Of a DNA stretch of 27,462 nucleotides, positions 1 to 6,501 are shown in pieces; the stretch's first letter is position 1; each line of letters starts with the position of its first letter. The notes below the pieces were generated by a model, which did no database searches, had not been told where the DNA came from, and worked only from the letters and a program-made list of their open reading frames with translations. The translations under genes were made by a program, and so were the position numbers. Source of the stretch: Desulfuromonas sp. SDB (GTDB taxonomy: Bacteria > SDB-A); the NCBI GenBank assembly GCA_001412365.1, contig LKUE01000172.1, positions 1 through 27,462 on the forward strand. The letters run 5' to 3'.

Positions 1-74
1 CAATTGGTTAAAATCATAAGGAAATGATATTATTTAACAAATCAATATAAACTACTGGCTTGAACAAAGGATAG

Positions 75-1142
75 ATGATGATTGATATTGAGAAAATTTC
101 TTCCAATAAATTATTTGAAGGAGTCAGCCGAGTTGATTTAGAAAACCTGGGAGAGGACTGTTTTAAAATATCTAAATTCAATCCCGGGGACATAATTGTT
201 TCTCAAAACGCTGATTCAGATCAGGTTTTTTTAATTGTAGGGGGAAAAGTCAAGGTGATGAAGGCAATGCCTGAGGGCAAAGAAGTTTTCTTGGCTCAAC
301 GGGAGAAAAATGAATTTTTTGGGGAGTTGGGTTTATTGGAAAACAGACCCAGGTCAGCAAATATTTATGCTGAAGATCAGGTAGAACTGGTTATTATTTC
401 CAAAGAAAATTTCTTCGATATAATTGAAAAAATTCCAAAGATAAAAGATAATGTCACTCAGAGTATTTCAGAAAGATGGAGAAAATCAGATCATATATTT
501 ACTCTTTTATTTGATAACTTTAAAAAAATAAGCGCTCAAAAGAAGGAACTGGAAAAAGCAAAACAGAAGATCGAAGAATATTCACAAAGATTGAAAATTG
601 CCAATGATGAGTTAACTGTGAAAAACGAACAACTTTATCATATCGCTGTAACCGATAAACTTACCAATGTTTACAATCGTGCTTATATAATGGATCATTT
701 GACTAAAGAATATGCCAAAAGCAAAAGGCATAAACTAAATCTGAGCTGTATTTTAATTGATATTGATAAATTTAAGAATTTTAATGATGAATACGGGCAT
801 CTCATCGGTGATTTAGTGCTGAAAAAGACAGCTCAGGAAATTAATGACTGTGTTAGAAAAGAGGATGTTTTTGGAAGGTATGGAGGGGAAGAGTTTTTAA
901 TAATATTACCCAATACCAATTCAGATCAAGCAGAAATATTAGCGGAGAAAGTGAGAATGAAAATAGCTAAAAATGAATACCGTAATGATGATTTAAACTT
1001 GAAAGTTACCATAAGTTTAGGAGTTGCCGATATTGATTCTACACAAACAAATTCTGAAGATGATCTATTGAAAAATGCAGATGTAGCTTTGTATCAGGCA
1101 AAGCATAAGGGTAGAAACTGCACGGTGAAATTTAGGAAATAG
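75..1142 (+). CDS. Cyclic-nucleotide-binding domain / GGDEF diguanylate cyclase
   Basis: Predicted soluble enzyme making cyclic-di-GMP from two GTP, with a CRP-like sensory domain in front. Residues about 10-125 form a cNMP-binding fold; the phosphate-binding cassette is visible as FGEL at 82-85 and RSA at 93-95, so the usual ligand-contact residues are kept. A charged coiled coil (about 150-188) links it to the GGDEF domain (about 190-353). The signature is GGEEF at 270-274, a form usually active, and an inhibitory-site RxxD (RKED, 261-264) lies exactly five residues upstream, suggesting product feedback. There is no membrane segment. Two ATGs (75 and 78) follow an AAAGG ribosome site. The gene is alone upstream of the nadC promoter. 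The identity of the nucleotide sensed cannot be told from sequence. Confidence 0.93.
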   Translation: MMIDIEKISSNKLFEGVSRVDLENLGEDCFKISKFNPGDIIVSQNADSDQVFLIVGGKVKVMKAMPEGKEVFLAQREKNEFFGELGLLENRPRSANIYAEDQVELVIISKENFFDIIEKIPKIKDNVTQSISERWRKSDHIFTLLFDNFKKISAQKKELEKAKQKIEEYSQRLKIANDELTVKNEQLYHIAVTDKLTNVYNRAYIMDHLTKEYAKSKRHKLNLSCILIDIDKFKNFNDEYGHLIGDLVLKKTAQEINDCVRKEDVFGRYGGEEFLIILPNTNSDQAEILAEKVRMKIAKNEYRNDDLNLKVTISLGVADIDSTQTNSEDDLLKNADVALYQAKHKGRNCTVKFRK

Positions 1143-1198
1143 TTTAAATCCGAAAAATATTCTTGAATATCTTTAACCAGATAAGAGTATAGTTGAGG

Positions 1199-1226
1199 TT
1201 GAAAAAATATCAGCTTTCATTATAAT
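1199..1226 (+). promoter_or_regulatory. Sigma70-type promoter of nadC, near-leaderless
   Basis: TTGAAA (1199-1204), 16 bases, then a perfect TATAAT (1221-1226). The expected start of transcription is around 1232-1234 and the nadC ATG is at 1235, so the transcript would have almost no leader. No Shine-Dalgarno sequence is visible before this ATG, which agrees with leaderless initiation. Promoter assignment is by consensus only. Confidence 0.6.
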
Positions 1227-1234
1227 TTGCAGTT

Positions 1235-2083
1235 ATGAATTTAAACACTATTGTTTTTCAAGATTTTGAAATAAACCAGTTGGTTACGGAAGCTCTGAAG
1301 GAAGATCTGGGTTCAGGAGACATCACCACAAATCTCATTATTAAGGAGGATCAAATTGCTTTAGGTAAAATTGTTACCCGTGAACCGGGAAATATTGCGG
1401 GAATTGAATTTGCAAGAAAAGCTTTTGAAATTTTAGATGAACATGTTGAAATTGAAAATTTATGTGCTGATGGCGATCAGATTTCACCATCACAGATCAT
1501 TATGACCATCAAGGGAAAACTACGGGCAATTTTATCTGCAGAAAGAGTAGCTTTGAATTTTCTTCAAAGAATGTCAGGAATTGCCACTGCTACTGCCTCC
1601 TTGGTCAAAGAGGCAGGAAAAAATATTAGAATATTGGACACCCGCAAAACTACTCCTACCTTGAGAAAAATTGAAAAGTACTCCGTAAGTAAAGGTGGAG
1701 GCGTAAATCACCGGTATAATCTTAGTGATATGATTTTAATTAAAGACAATCATATCCGGGCTTATAGCGGGAGTATAGATCAGTTGTTGACTGAAATTAA
1801 ACAGAAGGTTTGTAACTTGAAAGTGGAAATAGAGATAAACTCTGTTGATCAATTAAAAGAGGTTATGAAAGTAGGAGTAGATAGAGTGATGCTTGACAAC
1901 ATGTCCGATACAGAAATTGATCAGGCTATTCAAATTATACAGGGAAGAGCTGAAATTGAAGTATCAGGGAATATGAACCTGGAGAGATTGAAAAATTTGA
2001 AAGGTAAGAACATTGATTTTATCTCCATAGGAGCTCTAACCCATAGTTATAAGTCCCTTGATATTGCTCTAGATATTGACTAG
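1235..2083 (+). CDS. nadC: Nicotinate-nucleotide pyrophosphorylase (quinolinate phosphoribosyltransferase)
   Basis: Converts quinolinate and PRPP to nicotinate mononucleotide, CO2 and pyrophosphate in de novo NAD synthesis; cytoplasmic. The 282-residue length is normal for the family. Visible landmarks are EDLGSGDITT (23-32), ERVALNFLQRMSG (103-115), the DTRKT loop (135-139), NHR (158-160), IKDNH (169-173), VEIEI (197-201) and the barrel-end segment ISIGALTHS (263-271). Arg, His and Lys residues expected to bind the quinolinate carboxylates and PRPP are present. The start matches the family N-terminus. It lies 13 bases before the next small gene and is probably co-transcribed with it and purN. 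nadA and nadB are not in the window. Confidence 0.97.
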   Translation: MNLNTIVFQDFEINQLVTEALKEDLGSGDITTNLIIKEDQIALGKIVTREPGNIAGIEFARKAFEILDEHVEIENLCADGDQISPSQIIMTIKGKLRAILSAERVALNFLQRMSGIATATASLVKEAGKNIRILDTRKTTPTLRKIEKYSVSKGGGVNHRYNLSDMILIKDNHIRAYSGSIDQLLTEIKQKVCNLKVEIEINSVDQLKEVMKVGVDRVMLDNMSDTEIDQAIQIIQGRAEIEVSGNMNLERLKNLKGKNIDFISIGALTHSYKSLDIALDID

Positions 2084-2096
2084 AAAGGAGAACACC

Positions 2097-2552
2097 ATGG
2101 ATGAACATCGTAAACGTGGACCAGGTTCAAGAGGATCATCCCACTTATCCAACGACTTTCAAAAAAAGCAGGAAAATACACAAATTTCCAAAGCTGAAAA
2201 TTCTAATGAAGGTCAAGTAAATGACAGAGACAAGCAAAAATCAGTAAATAAAGATTTTTCTAAAAATGACAACAAATCAATTAAGAAAAGCAATGATTAT
2301 TCAAAGGATTCAAAGGATTCAAGATTTAAGAAAAATAGAAGTAGTTCCTATTCGAAATCAAAAAACCGCAATCAGCGAATGAACTACTACAAGGAGATAA
2401 TTAAACTCAAATCAGATTACCAGAAACTTGATAATGTAATTATGAAAATATCTAAAAGCAAACATGATGTTAAACCGTTGATATTAAGTTTAATTTCTAT
2501 AATTTTATCTTTAATTGCCTTGTTAATATCAGCATTAGCTTATATGCAGTAG
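2097..2552 (+). CDS. Small disordered, C-terminally membrane-anchored protein of unknown function
   Basis: Not recognised. The ATG at 2097 follows a strong AAAGGAG site (2084-2090); an in-frame TTG at 2076 is possible but overlaps nadC and lacks its own site. The 151-residue product has three parts: a strongly hydrophilic low-complexity stretch rich in Lys, Asn, Ser and Asp (about 1-95, beginning with an Arg/Gly patch), a short helical or coiled-coil segment (about 96-125), and one hydrophobic helix at the very C-terminus (about 127-149). This is the shape of a tail-anchored protein with a basic cytoplasmic tail. It contains no cysteine. A 9-base direct repeat (2301-2318) encodes two SKD triplets. 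It sits between nadC and purN with tiny gaps, probably in the same mRNA; a link to either pathway is not shown. Confidence 0.75.
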   Translation: MDEHRKRGPGSRGSSHLSNDFQKKQENTQISKAENSNEGQVNDRDKQKSVNKDFSKNDNKSIKKSNDYSKDSKDSRFKKNRSSSYSKSKNRNQRMNYYKEIIKLKSDYQKLDNVIMKISKSKHDVKPLILSLISIILSLIALLISALAYMQ

Positions 2553-2555
2553 AAT

Positions 2556-3167
2556 TTGGCTGGTCAGGTGGTTAACCAAGGTATAAATATTGCTGTATTT
2601 ATCTCAGGCAGAGGATCCAATCTCCAGGCTATAATCAGAGGTTGCAGAGATAAAAAGATTAAAGGCAGAGTGAAAGTAGTCATCTCCAACCGTAGGGATG
2701 CGGGTGGAATTGAGATTGCAAAAAAACACGGCATAGCTGTATTTGTATATGAGAAAAAGAAATTTTCTCATAAACGATATCAGCAATTAACTGATTTTTT
2801 AAAATCAGTTGATATTGATATCATTGCCTTAGCCGGATATTTAGAATTAATCCCTCCGGTTTTAATTAGACAATTTGAGAACCGGATAATTAACATTCAT
2901 CCTGCTCCCCTGCCTGATTTCGGAGGAAAGGGGATGTACGGGATGAAAGTTCATCAAAAAGTTCTGGAAAGCAATATTAAATACACCGGACCAACTGTTC
3001 ACCTGGTTGATGGGCAATATGATCATGGAAAAGTTCTGGATCATTATCCTGTGGAAATTTTTCCTGATGATACCCCCCAGTTATTGGCGAACAGAGTGAT
3101 TTTAAAAGAACACCAGCTTTACGTTGATGTGTTAAGTAAAATCAGCACCGGCAAAATGATATTATAA
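2556..3167 (+). CDS. purN: Phosphoribosylglycinamide formyltransferase (GAR transformylase)
   Basis: Transfers a formyl group from 10-formyl-tetrahydrofolate to GAR, the third step of purine synthesis. Seen: the N-terminal phosphate-binding SGRGSNLQA, the catalytic NIHPAPLPDFGGKGMYG segment (Asn and His of the family active site), and VHLVDGQYDHG, carrying the catalytic Asp. The GGKGMYG form resembles Bacteroidetes-type PurN rather than the E. coli form. A Gly follows VD where Glu is common; this residue is not known to be catalytic. The frame opens just 3 bases after the previous stop and has no ATG near the N-terminus: TTG at 2556 or GTG at 2568 are the choices, neither with a clear ribosome site, so translation is probably coupled to the preceding gene. 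About 200 residues, normal length. Confidence 0.93.
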   Translation: MAGQVVNQGINIAVFISGRGSNLQAIIRGCRDKKIKGRVKVVISNRRDAGGIEIAKKHGIAVFVYEKKKFSHKRYQQLTDFLKSVDIDIIALAGYLELIPPVLIRQFENRIINIHPAPLPDFGGKGMYGMKVHQKVLESNIKYTGPTVHLVDGQYDHGKVLDHYPVEIFPDDTPQLLANRVILKEHQLYVDVLSKISTGKMIL

Positions 3168-3172
3168 CGCAT

Positions 3173-3184
3173 ATTAACGTTAAT
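3173..3184. promoter_or_regulatory. 12-base perfect palindrome after purN
   Basis: ATTAACGTTAAT reads the same on both strands and lies 5 bases after the purN stop. It could be an operator-like site or chance in AT-rich DNA; no protein is known to bind it here. Confidence 0.3.
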
Positions 3185-3214
3185 TCTGCATAAAAAAGGA
3201 ATAAAAACTAAATT

Positions 3215-3239
3215 TCAGCAATAATAGTAATTATTCTGA
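3215..3239 (+). other. Hairpin in the purN-PHP spacer
   Basis: TCAG and AATAAT (separated by one unpaired C) pair with ATTATT and CTGA across an AGTA loop, giving a 10-pair stem with one bulge. No T-run follows, so it is not a standard terminator. The rest of the 226-base spacer (3168-3393) holds no open reading frame that looks real. Confidence 0.35.
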
Positions 3240-3268
3240 CCAATATTATAGATTGAATTATTGTTTAG

Positions 3269-3286
3269 CTGAAAATGCTTTTTCAG
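3269..3286 (+). other. Second hairpin in the purN-PHP spacer
   Basis: CTGAAAA pairs perfectly with TTTTCAG around a TGCT loop. The following bases are not a clean T-run. It may end purN transcripts weakly or shape the region before the next promoter. Confidence 0.35.
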
Positions 3287-3316
3287 GTTAAAGAGCAAGT
3301 TTATTTGATTTTTACA

Positions 3317-3345
3317 ATTACAATTTAGATTGTTTAGATTAAAAT
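3317..3345 (+). promoter_or_regulatory. Possible promoter for the PHP-S55 gene set
   Basis: ATTACA (3317-3322), 17 bases, TAAAAT (3340-3345), each close to the sigma70 consensus. It lies about 50 bases before the ATG at 3394 and at the end of the only sizeable spacer in this half of the window. AT-rich DNA makes such matches common, so support is modest. Confidence 0.3.
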
Positions 3346-3393
3346 AAGTACAGAACAAAAGGATGGCTAATTGCAGAAACAATTGAGAGAAAG

Positions 3394-4248
3394 ATGAACA
3401 GCGTTAATCTTCATGTACATACTAATGCCTCTGATGGATTATTTCCGCCGGAAGAAGTGGTAAAAAAGGCTAAGCAGCATAACTTGAAAGCAATTGCGGT
3501 TACTGACCATGATACTGTACAGGGATTAACCTCAGCTGAAAAAGCAGGGAAGGAATTTAACCTGGAGGTTATCCGGGGAGTTGAATTGAGTTTGGAGGTT
3601 GGAGATAAGGCTACCTGTCATCTCCTGGGGTATTTTATTCCGGATGACCAGGGAGTGCTGGTAGATACCCTGATTAAAATTTCCAAATCAAGGGAATTGA
3701 GAAATCAAGCCATTATTGATAAATTAAAAGAAAATGGCATTGAAATGGATTATGATCAGTTAAAAGAAAAGTATTCTCCCGGAAAGTCCAATATGGGCAG
3801 AATGCATATTGCTCAAGCCCTGGTGGACAAGGGATTTGTAAAAACCTATCAACAGGCGTTTGATAAGTACTTAAAAAAAGGAAAGTGCTGTTATCAGGAA
3901 CGGTTCAGACTTACTCCTGAAAATGCTGTGGAACTAATTCATCAGTCAGGGGGGCTGGCAGTTTTAGCTCATCCCGGGGAAGGTTATCCCAGTGAGAAAA
4001 AAATGAAAGAAATTTTCAGTTTACTGTTAAAAGCGGGATTGGATGGGATTGAGGTATATTATCCCCGGCATACATATATTCAGACTTTAAATTATTCCAA
4101 GATGGCGGAAGATCATCATCTTTTAAAAACAGGTGGTACTGATTTTCATGGATTTAAGGGAAGGGATCAATGGAATTTAACTCCTCCTCTTGGCTATGAA
4201 GTGGTTGAGAGGATGAAAAAAAGGAGGAAAAAATATGATAGCTCCTAA
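3394..4248 (+). CDS. PHP-domain phosphoesterase (RNase AM / nucleoside 3',5'-bisphosphate phosphatase type)
   Basis: A metal-dependent phosphoesterase of the PHP family, most like YciV/RNase AM and the 3',5'-nucleoside bisphosphate phosphatases; expected to act on short RNA 5' ends or pAp-like nucleotides in the cytoplasm. The metal ligands are complete: HVHT (H7, H9) with D14, TDHD (D38, H39), E64 in RGVE, H76 in CHLLGY, H193 in LAHPG, and D250/H252 in GGTDFHG. The 284-residue length fits E. coli RNase AM. The small insert domain typical of this subgroup is present at roughly 100-170. The start follows GAGAGAAAG. It overlaps the next gene by 14 bases and begins the set that runs to glycerate kinase. 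The exact substrate is not decided by sequence. Confidence 0.9.
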   Translation: MNSVNLHVHTNASDGLFPPEEVVKKAKQHNLKAIAVTDHDTVQGLTSAEKAGKEFNLEVIRGVELSLEVGDKATCHLLGYFIPDDQGVLVDTLIKISKSRELRNQAIIDKLKENGIEMDYDQLKEKYSPGKSNMGRMHIAQALVDKGFVKTYQQAFDKYLKKGKCCYQERFRLTPENAVELIHQSGGLAVLAHPGEGYPSEKKMKEIFSLLLKAGLDGIEVYYPRHTYIQTLNYSKMAEDHHLLKTGGTDFHGFKGRDQWNLTPPLGYEVVERMKKRRKKYDSS

Positions 4249-4843
4249 TCTAATGAAATGTTGCGTATTTACTAAGACTTCCAGAATAATTGGTTGGGTT
4301 GATTCAAATTTGGTTAGATCAGTAGAATCCGGATTTTTTTTCAATAATGTCAATATCGGATTAAAAGGCTATCTTAATTTCTACGGTCCTCCCAATGGGG
4401 AGGAGATAAAAATGACCGAATTTGTTTCCCAGGGAAATAGCATATTTTCTAAACCGGTAGAAAGAGTTTATTCCAGTTATGTGATTTCAGCTTCGCAGAT
4501 TTTATTTTTATTTGATCTGAAGCCGATGACTCCCAGTGACAATAAACCTGAAAAAAGGCAAGTGGAACAAAGAGCGGTTTTAGCCCCGGTAATGGTAAGA
4601 TTTATTGATCACGGAGTTGCCATTAAAGGAAAAACCTACCTGCATAAAGCCGCTTATGATGAAAGGATTATCAAGCTGATTTCAAAAGATAAACACTGGT
4701 TTGTACTCCAGTATCCTGAATTTCTTCCCGGATATAGCGATATGTTTGATCAGTACTGGGGCTGTTCAAAAATTGCGCAAGATCATGGATATAAATTAGA
4801 TCACCTGTTGGTTAGAATTGAAAATGTGGGTATTGGTATATAA
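4235..4843 (+). CDS. Conserved-looking protein of unknown function
   Basis: Not recognised. The 202-residue product starts at an ATG 14 bases inside the PHP gene, with an excellent GGAGG site embedded in that gene's 3' end, so the two are translated together. There is no signal peptide or membrane helix. The N-terminal half looks beta-rich (IIGWVDSNLVRSVESGFFF, then GYLNFYGPP), the middle has a Lys/Glu-rich linker (about 100-112), and the C-terminal half contains several aromatic and His residues, ending with a helix-strand pattern (DHLLVRIENVG). Two cysteines lie near the start (residues 9-10) and one near 177. Position between a phosphoesterase and an exported peptidase gives no clear role. 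Confidence 0.8.
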   Translation: MIAPNLMKCCVFTKTSRIIGWVDSNLVRSVESGFFFNNVNIGLKGYLNFYGPPNGEEIKMTEFVSQGNSIFSKPVERVYSSYVISASQILFLFDLKPMTPSDNKPEKRQVEQRAVLAPVMVRFIDHGVAIKGKTYLHKAAYDERIIKLISKDKHWFVLQYPEFLPGYSDMFDQYWGCSKIAQDHGYKLDHLLVRIENVGIGI

Positions 4844-4857
4844 TTGGAGGGATTTCA

Positions 4858-6501
4858 ATGTTTTTTGCATTTTTAATTCTAATGACCAGTGTAGTTGAAA
4901 TCCCCCCGGGAACTCAGTTATACGGATTAACTGTTTTTTCAGGGACTAAAATTGACACGGTTAATATGGAGTTTATTTCCAGGATTCCCAATGGAGGAAT
5001 GTCCGGAGATTTACTGGTAGCAAGGTGCTGGGGTGATTATATTGAACATATTGGTGTATTGCAGGGGATGAGCGGAAGTCCGGTTTTTTATCAGGAACAG
5101 ATAATTGGAGCTATGTCCATAGCCTGGTCGGATAACCGGGAACCGATAGTAGGTATTACTCCCCTGGAAGATATGGAAAGGGATGTCAGATTTGGATTGA
5201 ACAGCTTTACCTCTGATATCAACAGCCCGTCCTTAAGCCCACAGTGGAGGGAATTTCAGGTGGGTATTTCAGTTTCAGGATTAGCTTCGCCTACTGTAAA
5301 TTATCTCAGCAGTAATTTACAATCGGGTTATCAGGTTTTAGAGGGAGGTACGGGGGAAGGAGAACATTACCCCCTGCAGCCAGGAGGGGTATTATGTATT
5401 GGTCTGGTCACTGGAGATGCTAATGTGGCTGCGTTTGGAACTATTACTAAGGTTAACCAGGATACGGTTTGGGGATTTGGTCATGCTTTCACCAGCGAGG
5501 GCAGCTGCAGTTATCCCCTGTGTGGAGGCAAGGTAAATTTAGTAATGCCGTTGAGGACTATTGGATTTAAAGTTGCTTCTCCAGGTGAGGTAGTAGGTAC
5601 TATAACCAGCGATGTCCCCACCGGGGTGGCTGGAGTTATCGGACCTATCCCTCAGATGATTAATTTAAAAGTTCAGATTAATAATGATATTAGTTTCCGG
5701 GAGTACAATTACCAGATTTGCAGAAGTAAGTTATTCACTCCGGTAATGCTGGCTTCTATGGCTTTGAATTCGCTTATTAAAAGCGGATTGTATTCCTATC
5801 AGTCATTTTTCCAGGTAAATACTGAATTTTACCGCGGGGATCAACTGGAAATATCAATGAACAATGCCTATAACAGTTTAACCACTTACCAGGGTGAATG
5901 GCTGAATACACTTCAAATAGTTACTACGGTCTTGTTGGAAAATGAATTTCAAACCAGTTTTCCCGATTCGGTAAAATTAGTATTTGATGTTTTCCCGGAG
6001 ATAAGACAACTTACTATTGAAAATGCTTTTTTAAGCTCCAATACTGTCAGGGGTGGGAAGGAAGTTGAGGTTAGAGTTCTGTTTTCTGATTATCAAAGCG
6101 CAGGGGATGTAGTGGATAAATATTCAATTACCATTCCTGCAAATATCACTAGTGATACTTTAGGTTTATTGATAAGTGATGCTGCCAATTTAAGTGCTTT
6201 TAATGAAATAAGAAATAACCATTGGGGAGAGTTCAGAGAATACCGGCAATTAGTAAATCTGATTAATAATTTGCCCTCCAATAACAGCTTGTATCTGATT
6301 TTATATCAGAAACAAGTGGGCATGGATTTGGGAGGTGAGGAAATTTCGTCATTTCCTCTATCTTTTCTGGGTACTATAAAATATTCCGGATTTAATACCT
6401 CTCCTGTATTTACTAATTATAGGATTCTGGATTACCAGAAAATTGATTATCAACAGGTGATAAGAGGGGTCATTGTAAAAAGGATTTCTGTGGAGGGATA
6501 A
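4858..6501 (+). CDS. SpoIVB-like serine peptidase (S55 family) domain protein, probably exported
   Basis: The first roughly 260 residues match the SpoIVB peptidase S55 domain: the N-terminal PPGTQLYGLTVFSG segment, the nucleophile motif GMSGSP (70-75), followed by IIGAMSIAW, and the His-bearing WGFGHAF (205-211). Family knowledge: S55 peptidases are self-processing serine proteases, known from Bacillus spore signalling, and many non-spore-formers carry long variants of unknown role. The C-terminal half (about 270-547) is beta-rich and unrecognised. The N-terminus is a very short hydrophobic run (MFFAFLILMTS) without a basic residue, so export is likely but atypical. The GGAGG site at 4846-4850 supports this ATG. 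The last base of the stop is the first base of the next ATG, indicating coupling to the secreted propeller. Confidence 0.85.
   Translation: MFFAFLILMTSVVEIPPGTQLYGLTVFSGTKIDTVNMEFISRIPNGGMSGDLLVARCWGDYIEHIGVLQGMSGSPVFYQEQIIGAMSIAWSDNREPIVGITPLEDMERDVRFGLNSFTSDINSPSLSPQWREFQVGISVSGLASPTVNYLSSNLQSGYQVLEGGTGEGEHYPLQPGGVLCIGLVTGDANVAAFGTITKVNQDTVWGFGHAFTSEGSCSYPLCGGKVNLVMPLRTIGFKVASPGEVVGTITSDVPTGVAGVIGPIPQMINLKVQINNDISFREYNYQICRSKLFTPVMLASMALNSLIKSGLYSYQSFFQVNTEFYRGDQLEISMNNAYNSLTTYQGEWLNTLQIVTTVLLENEFQTSFPDSVKLVFDVFPEIRQLTIENAFLSSNTVRGGKEVEVRVLFSDYQSAGDVVDKYSITIPANITSDTLGLLISDAANLSAFNEIRNNHWGEFREYRQLVNLINNLPSNNSLYLILYQKQVGMDLGGEEISSFPLSFLGTIKYSGFNTSPVFTNYRILDYQKIDYQQVIRGVIVKRISVEG

Noticed and set aside
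1-74. Possible promoter before the GGDEF gene (TATAAA at 46-51)
   Set aside because: No acceptable -35 hexamer at the right distance; AT-rich background explains the match.
1193-1198. TTGAGG as -35 of the nadC promoter
   Set aside because: It is 22 bases from TATAAT, too far; TTGAAA at 1199 has the usual spacing.
2076-2096. TTG start for the small membrane protein
   Set aside because: It would overlap nadC and has no ribosome site, while ATG at 2097 has AAAGGAG at the right distance.
2301-2318. Tandem 9-base repeat
   Set aside because: Only two copies, within a low-complexity coding segment; no wider repeat array or CRISPR pattern.
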